Translations under genes and position numbers: made by a program | Notes under the pieces: model-generated | What the model saw: the letters and a program-made list of their open reading frames with translations, nothing else | Told to the model about the DNA's origin: nothing | Database searches by the model: none | In this document: in pieces, positions 44,220-53,700 of the stretch | How the letters are laid out: each line of letters opens with the position of its first letter | Numbering within the stretch: position 1 is the first letter of the stretch | From: Neoroseomonas lacus | Lineage (GTDB): Bacteria > Pseudomonadota > Alphaproteobacteria > Acetobacterales > Acetobacteraceae | NCBI RefSeq assembly: GCF_014644535.1 | Contig: NZ_BMKW01000003.1 | Span: forward strand, 186,001-250,000 | Length of the DNA stretch: 64,000 bases | Direction: 5' to 3'

Positions 44220-44321
44220 GCGTGATTCAGACCTTCGGCACCAGCCTACCTGCGGTCATCACGCGCAGGCCTGATTGCGTGATTCAGACCGTCGGCGCCT
44301 GCGCGCCTGCAGTCATCACGC
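44220..44321 (-). repeat. Repeat family C, copy 2 (two units in tandem)
   Basis: Two 45-bp units, 44220-44264 and 44277-44321, each bounded by GCGTGAT and ATCACGC and holding GGTCTGAATCACGC on the minus strand. The second unit ends exactly at the stop codon of the YdhR-type gene, so read on that gene's strand the repeat begins directly after the stop. Confidence 0.75.
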
Positions 44322-44654
44322 TCATTCCGCCGCCATCGCGAGGCCCGGCACTGGAGCATTGGTGATCGCGCTCATCCGCTCGCGGACATCGAAGATGCGG
44401 ATCTGCAGGTCGGTGATGTCCGGGTTCGCCTTCATGCGCGCGACAATGGGGCCGTTGACGTAGGCTTCGGCTGCGGCGCGGTCGGCGAACAGGTAGATGC
44501 CGCCGGCGCGACGTTCCTCCTCGCCATCCAGCCAGATCTTCCATTGCAGGCCCGGCACGGCGAGGAACTGCCTTGCCCGATCATCGGTGTAGCGTGCTTC
44601 CCATTCCGCCTTGGCCATCTCCGGGCGGGTGTAGTTGACCTGGACGATCATCAT
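44322..44654 (-). CDS. YdhR-family putative monooxygenase
   Basis: Dimeric alpha/beta-barrel protein of 110 residues. It starts MMIVQVNYTRPEMAKAEWEA, has the LQWKIWLDGEEERRAGGIYL core and a typical FADRAAAEAYVNGP segment, matching the YdhR group of putative mono-oxygenases. Activity is unproven for the family. GGAGGA sits nine bases before ATG 44654. It is transcribed away from the methyltransferase gene. Confidence 0.85.
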   Translation of the reverse strand: MMIVQVNYTRPEMAKAEWEARYTDDRARQFLAVPGLQWKIWLDGEEERRAGGIYLFADRAAAEAYVNGPIVARMKANPDITDLQIRIFDVRERMSAITNAPVPGLAMAAE

Positions 44655-44780
44655 GGGGCTGGGTCCTCCCTTGGTTCTTGCGGCACAGCCTGCGCGTTTT
44701 GGGTGGGCCGGCGCAACAGCCGGAAGGCGCCGTGGCGCCGGTCCTGGCATGAAAGGGCCGTGATGCACCGGAGAGAATCC

Positions 44781-45062
44781 ATGCCGAATCTTCCCCTCGA
44801 CCTGCGTGGCACCCCCTTCCAGCGCGACGTCTGGGCCGCGTTGCGAGACATCCCGCCAGGCCGGACCGAGACCTACAGCCAAGTCGCCGCCCGCATCGGC
44901 CGGCCGGGCGCGGCGCGGGCTGTCGCGCGGGCCTGCGCCGCGAACCCCGTGGCCCTGCTGGTGCCCTGCCACCGCGTGGTGCCGGCCGCGGGTGGCACCG
45001 GCGGCTGGCGCTGGGGGGCCGCGCGCAAGCGGACCTTGCTGGCAAGGGAAGCGGCGCAGTGA
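44781..45062 (+). CDS. Short O6-methylguanine-DNA methyltransferase (Ada C-terminal type)
   Basis: DNA repair protein that takes the alkyl group from O6-alkylguanine onto its own Cys. From ATG 44781 (GGAGAG ahead) it has only 93 residues: the helix-turn-helix and active-site domain, with RTETYSQVAARIGRPGAARAV and the reactive Cys63 in PCHRVV. The usual N-terminal domain is absent. Because Cys is present, it is not an ATL protein (which has Trp). ATG 44763 would add six residues. It overlaps the oxygenase gene by four bases, which supports a shared alkylation-repair role. Confidence 0.88.
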   Translation: MPNLPLDLRGTPFQRDVWAALRDIPPGRTETYSQVAARIGRPGAARAVARACAANPVALLVPCHRVVPAAGGTGGWRWGAARKRTLLAREAAQ

Positions 45063-45751
45063 TCGCCGCGCTCGACTGGGCGCGGATCGGCGCCGAACTC
45101 GACGCCTTCGGCTGTGCCACCACGGGGCCCTTGCTGGACGCGGCGTCATGCGCGGCCCTCGCCGCACCGTACGACCGCGAGGATGGCTTTCGCAGCCGCA
45201 TCGTGATGGCTCGGCACGGCTTCGGTCGCGGCGAATACAAATACTTCGCCATCCCGCTGCCCGACCCGGTCGCGACGCTGCGCGCCGGCTTCTGGCCGCA
45301 TCTCGCCCCCATCGCGAACCGCTGGAACGAGACGATGGGCCTCGCGCCGCGCTTCCCGGCCGACCACGCGGCCTTCCTCGCCCGCTGCCATGCCGCTGGC
45401 CAAACGCGCCCGACGCCGCTGCTGCTGCGCTACGAGGCCGGCGACTACAACTGCCTGCATCAGGACCTGTATGGCGAGCACGTCTTCCCGTTGCAGGTGG
45501 CGGTGTTGCTGTCAGCGCCCGGGCGCGACTTCACCGGCGGCGAATTCGTGCTGACCGAACAGCGACCGCGCATGCAATCCCGCGCCGAGGTGGTGCCGTT
45601 GCAGCAAGGCGAGGGCGTCATCTTCGCCGTGCATCACCGCCCCGTGCAGGGCACGCGCGGCACCTATCGCGTGAACCTTCGCCACGGCGTCAGCCGCATC
45701 CGCAGCGGGCGGCGGCATACACTCGGCATCATCTTCCACGATGCGGCGTGA
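45059..45751 (+). CDS. 2OG-Fe(II) oxygenase, DNA-repair type (Oxygenase-NA/DUF2086)
   Basis: Predicted 2-oxoglutarate/Fe(II) dioxygenase of 230 residues. Iron ligands are likely the His/Asp of CLHQDLYGEHVFPLQ (about residue 140) and a distal His in TYRVNLRHGVSRIRSG, with the following Arg to bind 2-oxoglutarate. The family (oxygenases proposed to act in oxidative demethylation of damaged nucleic acid) often lies beside Ada-type methyltransferases, as here: GTG 45059 overlaps the methyltransferase stop by four bases. Direct reversal of DNA methylation is therefore the likely role; the substrate is inferred. Confidence 0.85.
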   Translation: MIAALDWARIGAELDAFGCATTGPLLDAASCAALAAPYDREDGFRSRIVMARHGFGRGEYKYFAIPLPDPVATLRAGFWPHLAPIANRWNETMGLAPRFPADHAAFLARCHAAGQTRPTPLLLRYEAGDYNCLHQDLYGEHVFPLQVAVLLSAPGRDFTGGEFVLTEQRPRMQSRAEVVPLQQGEGVIFAVHHRPVQGTRGTYRVNLRHGVSRIRSGRRHTLGIIFHDAA

Positions 45752-45760
45752 GGGCGGCGT

Positions 45761-47041
45761 TCAGTACCCCGCCATGCGCGGCAGCCACAGCACCAGACCG
45801 GGGATGAACATGCAGACCAGCAGCAGCCCGTACATAACCGCGACGAAGGGCCAGATGTGGCGGGAGATCTCACCAACGCTGATCTTGGCGATGCCGCAGA
45901 CGACGAACAGCACCACGCCGACCGGTGGTGTCAGCATCCCGATCACCAGGTTCAGTACGAACAGGAAGCCGAAATGCAGCGGGTCCAGCCCGTATTCCAG
46001 CGCGATCGGGTGCAGCAGCGGCACCAGCATGATGTAGGCGGCGTTGCTCTCCAGGAAGCAGCCCACCACCAGCAGTACCAGCGCGACCAGCAGGTTGAAC
46101 ACCAGCGGGTCCCGCGTGATGCCTTTCAGGAAGGTGGCAAGCTGCTGCGGGAACAAATCGATCGTCAGCATGTAGGTGACGGCCGAGGCGAAGGCGATCA
46201 TCGCGCCGACCACCGCCGTGGTGATCACCGTCGACTGGATCGATTCCACCAGCCCATGCCAGGTCAGCTGACGTGTGACCAGGAAGCCGATCAGCAGCGC
46301 ATAGACCACGGCGACGGCCGAACCCTCGGTCGCGGTGAAGGCGCCGCCGATGATGCCGCCGATCACGACGACGGGCATCATCAGCACGATGAAGGACCGG
46401 CGCAGTTCCGCCAGGAAAGCCGGCCAGGCGAAGCCAGCACCCGTCGGTTTAAGCCCTAGCCGCCGCGCCATGATGGAACACATCGCCATCATCAGCCCGA
46501 CCAGCAGCAGCCCCGGCACCACGCCAGCGAGGAACAGCCCGCCGACCGACACCGACGACCCGGCCATGAAGGCATAGACGATCATCGCCCCCGATGGCGG
46601 GATGATTGGCCCGAGATTGGCCGAGGCCGCGATCACCGCCGCCGCGAAGCCCCGCCCGTAATGCTCTTCAAGCGGCTTCTGCAGCGTCGCCCCCAGCGCC
46701 GAGGCATCCGCCACCGCCGCGCCCGAGACGGTGGACAAGCCCATCCCCGCCAGCACGGTGACATGCGCGAGCCCGCCCCGCACCTGGCCGACGCAAGTAT
46801 TTGCCAGCGCGATGATGCGTTCCATGATGCCGGCACGCATCATTAGTTCACCCGCCAGCACGAAGAACGGGATCGACATCAGCGGGAAGGCGTTGACCGC
46901 ATTCATCATGCGCGAGGGCAGCACGTTCAGGTCGAAGCCCGAGGCCAGCACGCCCGCCACCGCGCCGAACCCCAGCGCCCAGGCGAGCGGCGCGCCGAGC
47001 AGCGCAGCCACGAAGAACACGCCCATGATCGTCAGGCTCAT
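45761..47041 (-). CDS. dctM: TRAP transporter large permease (DctM)
   Basis: Large, about 12-helix subunit of a sodium-driven TRAP importer, 426 residues. Signatures: start LTIMGVFFVAALLGAPLAWA, MSIPFFVLAGELMMRAGI, and IIPPSGAMIVYAFMAGSSV. The ATG overlaps the small-permease stop by four bases. It is the last gene of a minus-strand dctP-dctQ-dctM operon. The ligand is not predictable, probably an organic acid. Confidence 0.94.
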   Translation of the reverse strand: MSLTIMGVFFVAALLGAPLAWALGFGAVAGVLASGFDLNVLPSRMMNAVNAFPLMSIPFFVLAGELMMRAGIMERIIALANTCVGQVRGGLAHVTVLAGMGLSTVSGAAVADASALGATLQKPLEEHYGRGFAAAVIAASANLGPIIPPSGAMIVYAFMAGSSVSVGGLFLAGVVPGLLLVGLMMAMCSIMARRLGLKPTGAGFAWPAFLAELRRSFIVLMMPVVVIGGIIGGAFTATEGSAVAVVYALLIGFLVTRQLTWHGLVESIQSTVITTAVVGAMIAFASAVTYMLTIDLFPQQLATFLKGITRDPLVFNLLVALVLLVVGCFLESNAAYIMLVPLLHPIALEYGLDPLHFGFLFVLNLVIGMLTPPVGVVLFVVCGIAKISVGEISRHIWPFVAVMYGLLLVCMFIPGLVLWLPRMAGY

Positions 47042-47499
47042 GCCGTGCGCTCCGGCAGCAGGGCCTGCGCGGCGAGGTACAGCGCCGAGAGCGCGCCGCC
47101 GGCCGCGACGGGGATCAGGAACCAGCCCGTCGAGAGTTCCAGCGACATCATCCGCTCATCCCACTGGTCGAGCGCGATGACGACCGACTGCCAGGCCACC
47201 ACCGCCGACAGCCCCGCCGAGATGAGCAGCATCGCCCGCCGCAACAGCCCGGCCGGGATGGCGGGCAGCGCATCCACCAGCAGCGTGATGCCGATATGCG
47301 CGCGCGCCTTCACCGCCACCGCGATGCCGAGGAAGACGCACCAGACGAAGGCCAGGCGCGACACCTCGTCCGCCCAGCCGATGCCGGTGTTGAAGCCGTA
47401 GCGCGCGACCACCTGCGCCGAGACCACCGCCACCATCACCGCGACGACCAGCACAAGCAGCGCCTGCGTCGCACGGTCCAGCACATCGAGCACGCGCAT
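47038..47499 (-). CDS. dctQ: TRAP transporter small permease (DctQ)
   Basis: Four-helix small subunit of the TRAP importer, 153 residues, with the family pattern VVSAQVVARYGFNTGIGWADEVSR (split VVSAQVVARYGFNTG / IGWADEVSRL), WCVFLGIAVAVKARAHIGI and a C-terminal GWFLIPVAAGGALSALYL. It lies four bases downstream of dctP and overlaps dctM by four bases. Confidence 0.92.
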   Translation of the reverse strand: MRVLDVLDRATQALLVLVVAVMVAVVSAQVVARYGFNTGIGWADEVSRLAFVWCVFLGIAVAVKARAHIGITLLVDALPAIPAGLLRRAMLLISAGLSAVVAWQSVVIALDQWDERMMSLELSTGWFLIPVAAGGALSALYLAAQALLPERTA

Positions 47500-47503
47500 C
47501 GGT

Positions 47504-48508
47504 TCAGCCGCCGGCGCGTGTCACCTCGGCCTGTACGCGATCAACCAACTCGGCGCCGACGCGGGACTTGATCTGGTCCACCACGCCCGAGGAGAGCTGG
47601 CGCATCTTGGCGAGCTCGGCTGGCGGCAGCGGCGTGTATTCCATGCCCTTGGCCTGGAGTTCAGCCAGCGCCGCGGCATCGCCGGCCGCCGCGGCGGCGC
47701 GCTGGCTGCGGATCGCGTTGCCCATGGCGGTGCGGATCGCCTGCTGGATGTCGGGCGGCAGGGCCGAGAAGGTGCGCCGATGCGCGACCACCGAGATGAA
47801 GTCGAAGAAGTGGCCGGTATTGGTGACGTATTTCTGCACCTCGAAATACCGGCTGGCAAGGATGATGGCATAGGGATTCTCCTGCCCATCCACCACGCGC
47901 TGCTGCAACGCCGAATACAGTTCGCGAATGTCCATCGCCAGCGGATTGGCGCCGATCGCTCGGAAGGTCGCCAGATGCGTTTCGTTCGGCTGCATGCGGA
48001 TCTTCAGCCCGCGCAGGTCCTCGACCGTGTGGATCGGCTTCACGCCGGTCGTCACATGGCGGAAACCGAGCTCCATGTAGCCGAGCGAGAGGAAGCCCTT
48101 GTCGGCCATCTTCTGGTCGAGCAATTCACCGACCGGACCATCCACCACCTTGAACGCGACTTCGCGGGTGGAGAACTGGAAGGGCAGGGAGATCGCCTCC
48201 AGCTCCGGCACTGTGCGGCTCAGGAACGCCATGCCGGTCCAGGTCATCAGCAACGTGCCCGAGCGCACCTGCGAGACGTTCTCCGCCGCGCCGCCGAGCT
48301 GCATGGCCGGGAAGGTGTCCACCATGACACGCCCGCCGGTGAGCTGCGCGACCTCGGCCTTGAAGCCCTCGATGGCGACGGAGGAGGAATGCTCGGTGGC
48401 GAAATTGCCGGCGATGCGGATGCGCGTCTGCGCGAAGGCGCGCCCGGCCGGCAGGAGGGCGGGCATGGCGAGGGTGGCGGCGATCGCCGTCCGGCGTGTG
48501 ATGGTCAT
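47504..48508 (-). CDS. dctP: TRAP transporter substrate-binding protein (DctP)
   Basis: Periplasmic binding protein of the TRAP system, 334 residues. From ATG 48508 (GGGAGG ahead) it begins with a twin-arginine-like signal (ITRRTAIAATLAMPALLPAG) cut near AFAQT. The conserved ligand Arg lies in LRGLKIRMQPNETHLATFRA, with YSALQQRVVDGQENPY the other family hallmark. First gene of the operon; the 146 bp ahead contain a TGATGCATGCA-type dyad around 48580-48600 that could be an operator, weak evidence only. Confidence 0.93.
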   Translation of the reverse strand: MTITRRTAIAATLAMPALLPAGRAFAQTRIRIAGNFATEHSSSVAIEGFKAEVAQLTGGRVMVDTFPAMQLGGAAENVSQVRSGTLLMTWTGMAFLSRTVPELEAISLPFQFSTREVAFKVVDGPVGELLDQKMADKGFLSLGYMELGFRHVTTGVKPIHTVEDLRGLKIRMQPNETHLATFRAIGANPLAMDIRELYSALQQRVVDGQENPYAIILASRYFEVQKYVTNTGHFFDFISVVAHRRTFSALPPDIQQAIRTAMGNAIRSQRAAAAAGDAAALAELQAKGMEYTPLPPAELAKMRQLSSGVVDQIKSRVGAELVDRVQAEVTRAGG

Positions 48509-48654
48509 GGCTGGGGCCTCCCGGTCGTGGCTTGCTCGACCGAGGATGTCACGCCGTGACCGTGCCGGACCAGCGGCCTGATGCATGCAATGCACGCATC
48601 CGGCGCCGTCTTTGCCTGTGCCTTGGGCTTTCACTGCCCGCGGCGCGGGCGGCG

Positions 48655-49890
48655 TCAGGCTTCCAGCGCCTGGTAGGTCAGCATGTTGATGAGGCGGCGA
48701 TAGCGCAGCCGCATCTCGCCCGGGGCGTGCGACATCAGCACCACGGCGAGGCGTTCCGCCGGGTCCACCCAAAAGAAGGTGCCGAACACCCCGGACCAGC
48801 CGAAGGCCCCCGGCGCCCCCATGAAGGCCGAACCACCGGCATTCCTGCGCACCGAGACGGTCAGCCCGAAGCCATAGCCGGTCAGTCCCGGATCCATCCG
48901 GTCCGGCCCGCCCGTGATGCCCTGCAGGTGGTCCGAGCCCATCCAGCGCACCGTTGCCGGCGAGAGCACGCGGGCCCCGCCCAGCGACCCACCGGCGCGC
49001 AGCATCTCAGCGAAGCGCAGGTAATCCGCGGCGGTCGAGACCAGCCCCGCGCCGCCCACTTCCAGCTTCGGCGCCACCAGCGGCGCTTCGACCGATTGCG
49101 GCTTGCCGGTCAGCGGGCAGGTCGGCAGCGCCTTGGCGAAACGCGCCGCGCCGCCATCGGGCAGGACGTAGCCGGTCTCGGCCATGCCGAGCGGTTCGAA
49201 GATGCGCTCGCGCATCAGCGTGCCGAGGGACGCACCGCCCGCGGCACCGGCCACCAAGCCAAGCACATCGGTCGAGAAGCCGTATTCCCAGGCTTCGCCC
49301 GGATGATGGCGCAGCGGCGTCGCGGCAAGCGCGGCGGCGAGGCCCGCCGCGTCGTATTCCTTCGACACGGTCAGGGACGACCCCGGATGCGCCGCATGCA
49401 CCGCCGTTGCGCCGAAGCCGCCATAGACGAAGCCGGTGGTGTGGCGCGCCGCATCCTGCACCGTCATCGGCCGGCGCTGCGCCTCGGTCTCGATCGGGCC
49501 CGTGCCGGACAGCATCGCCGGCGTCGGCTTCGCGACCTGCATCGTCATCAGCGGCGGCACATAGGCGCCGACCGGATCGGACAGCAGAAGCCGGCCTTCC
49601 TCCAGCAGCGACAGCGCGGCGACACCGCAGACCGGCTTGGTCATCGAGGCGATGGCGAACAGCGCATCCGGGCGCATCGGCACGCCTGCCGCAGCATCGA
49701 GGAAGCCGACAGCCTCCAGATGCACGAGCCGCCCGTCGCGGGCGACGGCGACCACGCCGCCGGGGAAGCGGCCCTCGGCCACCTCGCGTTCCAGCGCCGG
49801 GCGGATGCGGGCAAGGCGGGCGGATGACATGCCCACCGCTTCAGGCCGCGCGGTCGGCAGGGCGGAGATTTCGGCCTGGATGACACTCAT
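48655..49890 (-). CDS. Beta-lactamase-family serine hydrolase
   Basis: Class C beta-lactamase-like serine hydrolase/esterase of 411 residues, no obvious signal peptide. The catalytic SxxK is in FAIASMTKPVCG (Ser82, Lys85); an EYGFSTDVLGLVAG stretch replaces the Tyr-x-Asn motif and GWSGVFGTFFWVDP lies near the end. It overlaps the MBL hydrolase upstream by four bases. Substrate unknown; homologues include EstB-type esterases and 6-aminohexanoate hydrolases. Confidence 0.87.
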   Translation of the reverse strand: MSVIQAEISALPTARPEAVGMSSARLARIRPALEREVAEGRFPGGVVAVARDGRLVHLEAVGFLDAAAGVPMRPDALFAIASMTKPVCGVAALSLLEEGRLLLSDPVGAYVPPLMTMQVAKPTPAMLSGTGPIETEAQRRPMTVQDAARHTTGFVYGGFGATAVHAAHPGSSLTVSKEYDAAGLAAALAATPLRHHPGEAWEYGFSTDVLGLVAGAAGGASLGTLMRERIFEPLGMAETGYVLPDGGAARFAKALPTCPLTGKPQSVEAPLVAPKLEVGGAGLVSTAADYLRFAEMLRAGGSLGGARVLSPATVRWMGSDHLQGITGGPDRMDPGLTGYGFGLTVSVRRNAGGSAFMGAPGAFGWSGVFGTFFWVDPAERLAVVLMSHAPGEMRLRYRRLINMLTYQALEA

Positions 49891-50531
49891 GACGCGGCTC
49901 CTTCGCCGGCATATGGGTTGGAGCGCCGCTCGGCGCCGAAGGTCGAACCAGGCCCGTGGCCACAGATGAACTGGATGTCGTCGCCCAGCGGGAACAGCTT
50001 GGTGCGGATCGCGGAAATCAGCGCGGCGGTGTCGCCATAGGGGAAGTCCGTCCGCCCGACCGAGCCCTGGAACAGCACGTCGCCGACCAGCGCGAAGCCG
50101 AGCGCGGTGGAGACGAACACCACGTGCCCAGGCGTATGCCCCGGGCAGTGCAGCACGGCGAATTCCTGGCCGGCGACATCGACGGTCTCGCCTTCCTCCA
50201 GCCAGCGGTCGGGTGTGACCGGGCGGCAGGCCATCCCATATTTCGCGCCCTGCGCCGGCAGGCTGTCGAGCAGGAAGGCATCGGCCCGCTGCGGTCCCTC
50301 GATCGGCACGCCGAGCGCCTCAGCGAGCTCGGCCGCCGCGCCGGCATGGTCGAGATGCCCATGCGTCAGCAGGATGCGCTGCACCTTGATGCCGGCCTGC
50401 TGGATGGCTTCGAGCAGCCGATCGGCATCGCCGCCGGGGTCGACCACGACGCCTTCCTTGGTTTCGTCATCCCAGACCAGGGTGCAGTTCTGCTGGAACG
50501 GCGTCACGGGTACGATCGCGGCTTGCAGCAT
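49887..50531 (-). CDS. MBL-fold metallo-hydrolase (glyoxalase II-like)
   Basis: Metallo-beta-lactamase fold hydrolase of 214 residues, resembling the single-domain glyoxalase II/YcbL group that cleaves thioesters such as S-lactoylglutathione. Metal-binding motif THGHLDH (His57, His59, Asp61, His62), then HCPGHTPGHVVF, GDVLFQGSVGRTDFP and the final CGHGPGSTFG. ATG 50531 starts a two-gene unit with the serine hydrolase. Confidence 0.88.
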   Translation of the reverse strand: MLQAAIVPVTPFQQNCTLVWDDETKEGVVVDPGGDADRLLEAIQQAGIKVQRILLTHGHLDHAGAAAELAEALGVPIEGPQRADAFLLDSLPAQGAKYGMACRPVTPDRWLEEGETVDVAGQEFAVLHCPGHTPGHVVFVSTALGFALVGDVLFQGSVGRTDFPYGDTAALISAIRTKLFPLGDDIQFICGHGPGSTFGAERRSNPYAGEGAAS

Positions 50532-50752
50532 AGGGTATCCCTGGTCGAGGCATGCAGGTCCGGCCAGGCGGGATGCGCGCCCGGACAAGCGGCCAGGGTG
50601 GAGCCTCCCTCGGCCCTCGGCAAGGCAGAGGCGCCGCACTCACCGGCCACGTATCGGGATGGGACCCAGGTGGGCGGCAATTTTTGCCGGATGATTAACC
50701 AATTCTTGAAGGTCTCCCTGCTTTCCTGCGACGGCACCAATCGCAGGACGCG

Positions 50753-53700
50753 ATGACGATTTACGCCTTCGCCGACGTTGCCGGCGGCAGCCTCAACTTC
50801 GTGCCGTCGCAGGACCAACTGGTCTTCGGTCCATCCATGGCCGCCGCAACGTTGCGCTTCACTGTCAGCGGCTCCGACCTGCTGATCGCGACGGCCGACG
50901 ATGTGTTGCGCCTGCTCGGCACCCGGCTGGGCGGTCCCGGCGTGCTTCCCGCCAACCTGCTGTTCCAGGATGGCAGCCTGCTCCTTCTGGACGGCACCGG
51001 CAGCAGCCTGCGCACCGGCACGGCCGGGGGTGACTGGTTCGCGGCCGATCGCGCCGGGGCCGACAGTATCATCGCCGCCGCCGGCGACGACTACATCGAG
51101 GCCGGCAGCGCGCTTGACGCCGATGACGTGCTCGATGGCGGCGAGGGCAGCGCCGATCGCCTGTCCGTCGCGGGCACGCTGACCGTCACGCTCGGCGCCG
51201 CGACAGTCACCGGCGTCGAGATCATCCAGCTGAATGACGGCGTCATCGCGCTGACCCTGGCCGATGCGACCGTCGCCACCGCGACCCCGCTTGCCGACGC
51301 GTTGTTCACCGTCGATGCGAGCGGGCAGGGCATCGGTTCCGCCGCGACGGTCAGCGCCGCCGCGGTGGTCTCGGCCGGTGTCGCGCTGCTGGGCGGCGCC
51401 GGGGATGACCTGCTCACCGGCGGCCTGCGCGCCGACAGCCTGGCTGGCGGCGCCGGCGACGACACACTGGTGGGCGGCTGGGGCAATGACAGCATCGAGG
51501 GCGGAGCCAGCACCGACCGCCTGGTCGGCGGGGCGGGCGACGACCTGTTCATCTTCAATCGGGTCGATGCGCCGCAGAGCCCGCCGGCGACGCCCGACCT
51601 GATCGTCGATTTCGAAGGCGCGGGGGTGGCCGGCGGCGACCGCATCCTGTTACCGGGCGCATGGGATGTCTGGCGCGTCATCGCCTTCCACGCCGTCGCC
51701 GCCGATTTCGCCTTCGAAGGCTATGCCGAATCCGGCCTCCAACTCGACCCGGCCCAGGTCGGCGACGGCTTGGTTGATGTGTTGTGGCGGGTGGTCGATG
51801 GCCAGGCTTGGCGCTTCGAGGTCTGGGCCGACCTGGATGACGATGGCCGCTTCGGTCCGGGCGACCTACTGCTGCACATCGCGCTGCCGGAGGGCGACAA
51901 TGAGACCGTGCTTATCGCGGCCGATTTCGCCACCGATTTCGGCGGCTTCTTCGGTGGTGACGGCGATGACGTGCTCGTCGGCCAGGGCGCCACCGACGAC
52001 GCCATCTGGGGCGTGGACGGCAATGACAGCCTGGTGGGCGGCGATGGGGTGGATTGGCTCGATGGCGGGCCGGGCAACGATACGCTGCTCGGCGGCGACC
52101 TCGCCGATGAACTGCATGGCGGGGCGGGCAGCGACTGGCTCGATGGCGGCGATGGCTGGGACACGATCTTTGCCATCGACCCCTTCGCGCCCGAGACCGA
52201 GAGGGCCGAGGACCGCAACCGGCTGATCGGCGGGGCGGGGCCGGACGCGCTGTTCGGCGGCATCGGCCTCGACACGTTGCAGGGCGATGACGGCGACGAC
52301 CTGCTCTGGGCCGATGACGGGGCAGACAGCCTGCTGGGCGGGGCCGGCGACGATATCGCCTATGGCGGCGCCGGCGCCGACACGCTGCAGGGCGGCGATG
52401 GCGCCGACACGCTGGTCGGCGGTGCGGATGGCGACCTGATGGTCGGCGGCACGGGCGCCGACCTGTTCGTCATCGACCTGTCGGCCTTCGACCTCGGCGA
52501 GGCGCCCGGCACCGACCCCGACACGATCCTCGACTTCAACCCGGCCGAGGGGGACGTGGTCTCGCTCGCCCTGTCGGGCGGGTTGGTGGCCGGGGTGCAG
52601 GGTCCCGGCCCGCTGGTGTGGCGCGGGGCGCTGGCGGCCCGCACGCTGGCGTCCGGTCCCGGCTTCGGTGAGGTCCTGCCGGGGGACGGCATCGGCCCAG
52701 GATATTATCAGGCCTTCTGGATCCCGGCGGTGTCGGGCAGCACCGGCGTTGGCGGCTGGTTCGTCGTCGATCTCAACCAGGACCTGGTGCTCGACGGCGA
52801 TGACGCGGTGATCCGCATGGGTGCGAGTTCCGGCACCGCGGGTGTGCTGGACCTGACGCCCGGTGCCTTCGCCGATGGCACCTTCCGTGTGCTGGTCGGC
52901 ACCGCCGGCGGCGATACACTGCTCGCGGCCGGTGGCGGGCAGGAGATTTTCGGCCTCGGCGGTGCCGACCGGCTGAGCGGGCAGGGTGGGGCGGACCGGC
53001 TGGTCGGCGGCGACGGCAACGACACGCTGCTTGGCGGCGGCGGGGCCGACCAGCTCTGGGGCGGTGCCGGCAATGACTGGATGGACGGCGGCGACGGCGA
53101 TGACGAGATCTTCGTCGAAGGCCCCGGCTCCGAGGAGGTGGACGGGCTGTTCGCCCGCAACACGCTGATCGGCGGCATGGGCGCGGATAGCCTGTGGGGC
53201 TCGGATGGCCGTGATTCGCTCGATGGCGGGGAGGGCGCGGACCGGCTCTATGGCGGCGTCGGCGCCGATACGCTGCGCGGCGGGGGGGGGGTCGACACCA
53301 TCACCGGCGGCGATGGCGCCGACCTGATAACCGGCGATGGCGGCGCGGATTCGATCGACGCCGGCTCGGGCGACGACACCGTCACCTATGACAGCGCCGA
53401 TGTGTTGGTCGATGGCGGGGAGGATTTCGACACGCTGATCCTGACCGTCGCGGCCTCGGTCACGCTCGACAGCATGATCGACCAGGTGGCGGGTGGCGGC
53501 ATCGCCCTCGGCTTCGAGGCGGTGGACGCCTCGGCGGTGGCCGGCGCCGTCGTGCTGCTGGGCGGTTCGGGCCGCAACCGGCTGGTCGGCGGCGCCTTCG
53601 CCGACCGGCTGGAGGGGCGTGAGGGCAATGACACGCTCGAAGGCGGGGCGGGGGCCGATACCCTGATTGGTGGCGTGGGGGACGACTTCATCCAGCCCGG

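Noticed and set aside
44544..44780. N-terminal extension of the methylguanine methyltransferase
   Set aside because: It would run antisense through the YdhR-type gene and its leader, has no resemblance to the usual N-terminal domain, and the ATG at 44781 has a good ribosome site.
48580..48600. GATGC...GCATC inverted repeat ahead of dctP as an operator
   Set aside because: The arms are only five bases long and no regulator gene is adjacent; mentioned with dctP but not called as a site.
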